The notes under the pieces were generated by a model. That model was not told the DNA's origin. It did no database searches and saw only the letters and a list, made by a program, of their open reading frames with translations. A stretch of DNA of 64,000 nucleotides, taken from assembly GCF_004379255.2 (NCBI RefSeq), contig NC_056040.1, forward strand, positions 30,160,852 through 30,224,851. The letters are read 5' to 3'. The translations under genes and the position numbers were made by a program. Below, one piece after another: positions 63,303 through 64,000 of the stretch. Each line of letters opens with the position of its first letter. Positions within the stretch are counted from its first letter, which is position 1. The stretch comes from Salvia splendens. Taxonomy: Eukaryota > Streptophyta > Magnoliopsida > Lamiales > Lamiaceae.

Positions 63303-64000
63303 TTACTGAACGGCACCGGCCGAGCAATTTCTTCGGTCATGCCCCTCTATCCCGCAATTTCTGCAGCGGCGGGGAGCCCTCGGTTCATCTTCCTCCTGGA
63401 CATCCATTTGATTAAGTATCCTCCTTCTTCTAACGCGGCCACGCGTTCTAGGAATCAACTGCTGAGGGGTGATGCACAATTTCCATGAAGGTGCAACCCA
63501 ATACTCTTCGTGTCTTGGTGCATCAAATGAAACTTGAGTATAGTACTGTGATCTCCATGTACCTAGGTAGTACTTCTCATCTATGAGGTCCATCATAACA
63601 TGACCTCTGTCTCTAGCAACCGCACAAGCATGCGAACAAGGGATTCTCCACATCTGCCACTTACCACAACTGCAACTCGATTCCAAATACCTGACTATTT
63701 GAACATTGTTGCCCTTTGGCACTCCTTTTACGATTCTTCCTCGAGTTCGGACATGGTACTTCCCAACATCTCGGTCAATGACAGTGACGTAATGTTTTCG
63801 CCCCTTTGAGTCATTCTTAGCAAGTTTGTCCCTCGCCCATGGGGTTAATTCACCTTCGGTGTGTTCGATTGTTGTCTTCTTCTCCACCCACCATTTCACC
63901 GTCCTCCAAAATGTCAAATCAACCAACGCTCTAATCGGCAACTCTCTCACACCCCTCAAGACGTTATTGTAGCACTCCGACATGTTTGTTGTGGCCACCC
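63303..64000 (-). CDS. MULE transposase, C-terminal part, runs off the window
   Basis: The minus-strand frame is open from the window edge to a stop at 63303-63305, at least 231 codons. It contains the end of the core (ATTNMSECYNNVLRGVRELP), a SWIM zinc finger (CSCGKWQMWRIPCSHAC, near 63625-63675) and a C-terminal zinc knuckle (CRNCGIEGHDRRNC, near 63320-63365). MULE (Mutator-like) transposases carry the DDE core upstream of the SWIM finger; that part would lie beyond 64000. No defects are seen in the visible part. It is convergent with the PMD gene. Confidence 0.9.
   Translation of the reverse strand, partial: VATTNMSECYNNVLRGVRELPIRALVDLTFWRTVKWWVEKKTTIEHTEGELTPWARDKLAKNDSKGRKHYVTVIDRDVGKYHVRTRGRIVKGVPKGNNVQIVRYLESSCSCGKWQMWRIPCSHACAVARDRGHVMMDLIDEKYYLGTWRSQYYTQVSFDAPRHEEYWVAPSWKLCITPQQLIPRTRGRVRRRRILNQMDVQEEDEPRAPRRCRNCGIEGHDRRNCSAGAVQ

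Overview
This is plant nuclear DNA from an AT-rich, repeat-rich eudicot genome; an asterid such as a Lamiales species is a guess from the repeat style, not a proof. The signs are spliced genes with GT-AG introns, a full-length ABCC transporter, Stowaway and Harbinger MITEs, Ty1/copia and Ty3/gypsy retrotransposons with tRNA primer sites, and a piece of plastid ycf1. Nothing bacterial is present.

Layout. 1-5781: a decayed Ty1/copia element with two ~257-bp LTRs and a 5-bp target duplication. 6289-11808: an apparently intact 10-exon ABCC (MRP-type) transporter gene, 1508 codons. 12150-15115: a Harbinger element, two Stowaway MITEs and a relic of a second ABCC gene. 15200-32100: a retrotransposon graveyard, mostly read on the minus strand: Athila-like LTRs, gag and protease, a chromovirus-like pol fragment, a 3.48-kb solo LTR, and a MULE fragment that carries a GRF zinc-finger gene. 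32100-44450: broken gene copies (a mitochondrial pyruvate carrier-like gene, and ATX-like PHD exons on the minus strand), MITEs and tandem repeats. 44452-46562: a Stowaway split by a Harbinger element whose transposase has one in-frame stop. 47587-50317: a P-type Ca2+-ATPase-like gene in which almost every catalytic motif is lost although the reading frame and ten membrane segments persist. 50425-54950: a duplicated hAT-like region with a solo LTR, then further MITEs and a CACTA MITE. 55271-55803: a small three-exon CxxCxGxG-motif gene. 56000-58700: MITEs, a plastid insertion and a large inverted-repeat element. 59587-64000: a plant mobile domain (PMD) gene of 697 codons flanked by arrays of 21-bp dyads with ~31-bp spacing, converging on a MULE transposase that runs off the window.

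How the parts relate. The host genes worth attention are the ABCC transporter, the ATPase-like gene and the small CxxCxGxG gene; most of the rest is mobile DNA and gene debris. Two MULE-type units have the same plan: an accessory gene on the plus strand (GRF zinc finger, or PMD) pointing towards a SWIM-finger transposase on the minus strand. The most unusual signals are the catalytically dead but open P-type ATPase, the helically phased dyad arrays around the PMD gene, and a templated-filler junction at 26281-26543.
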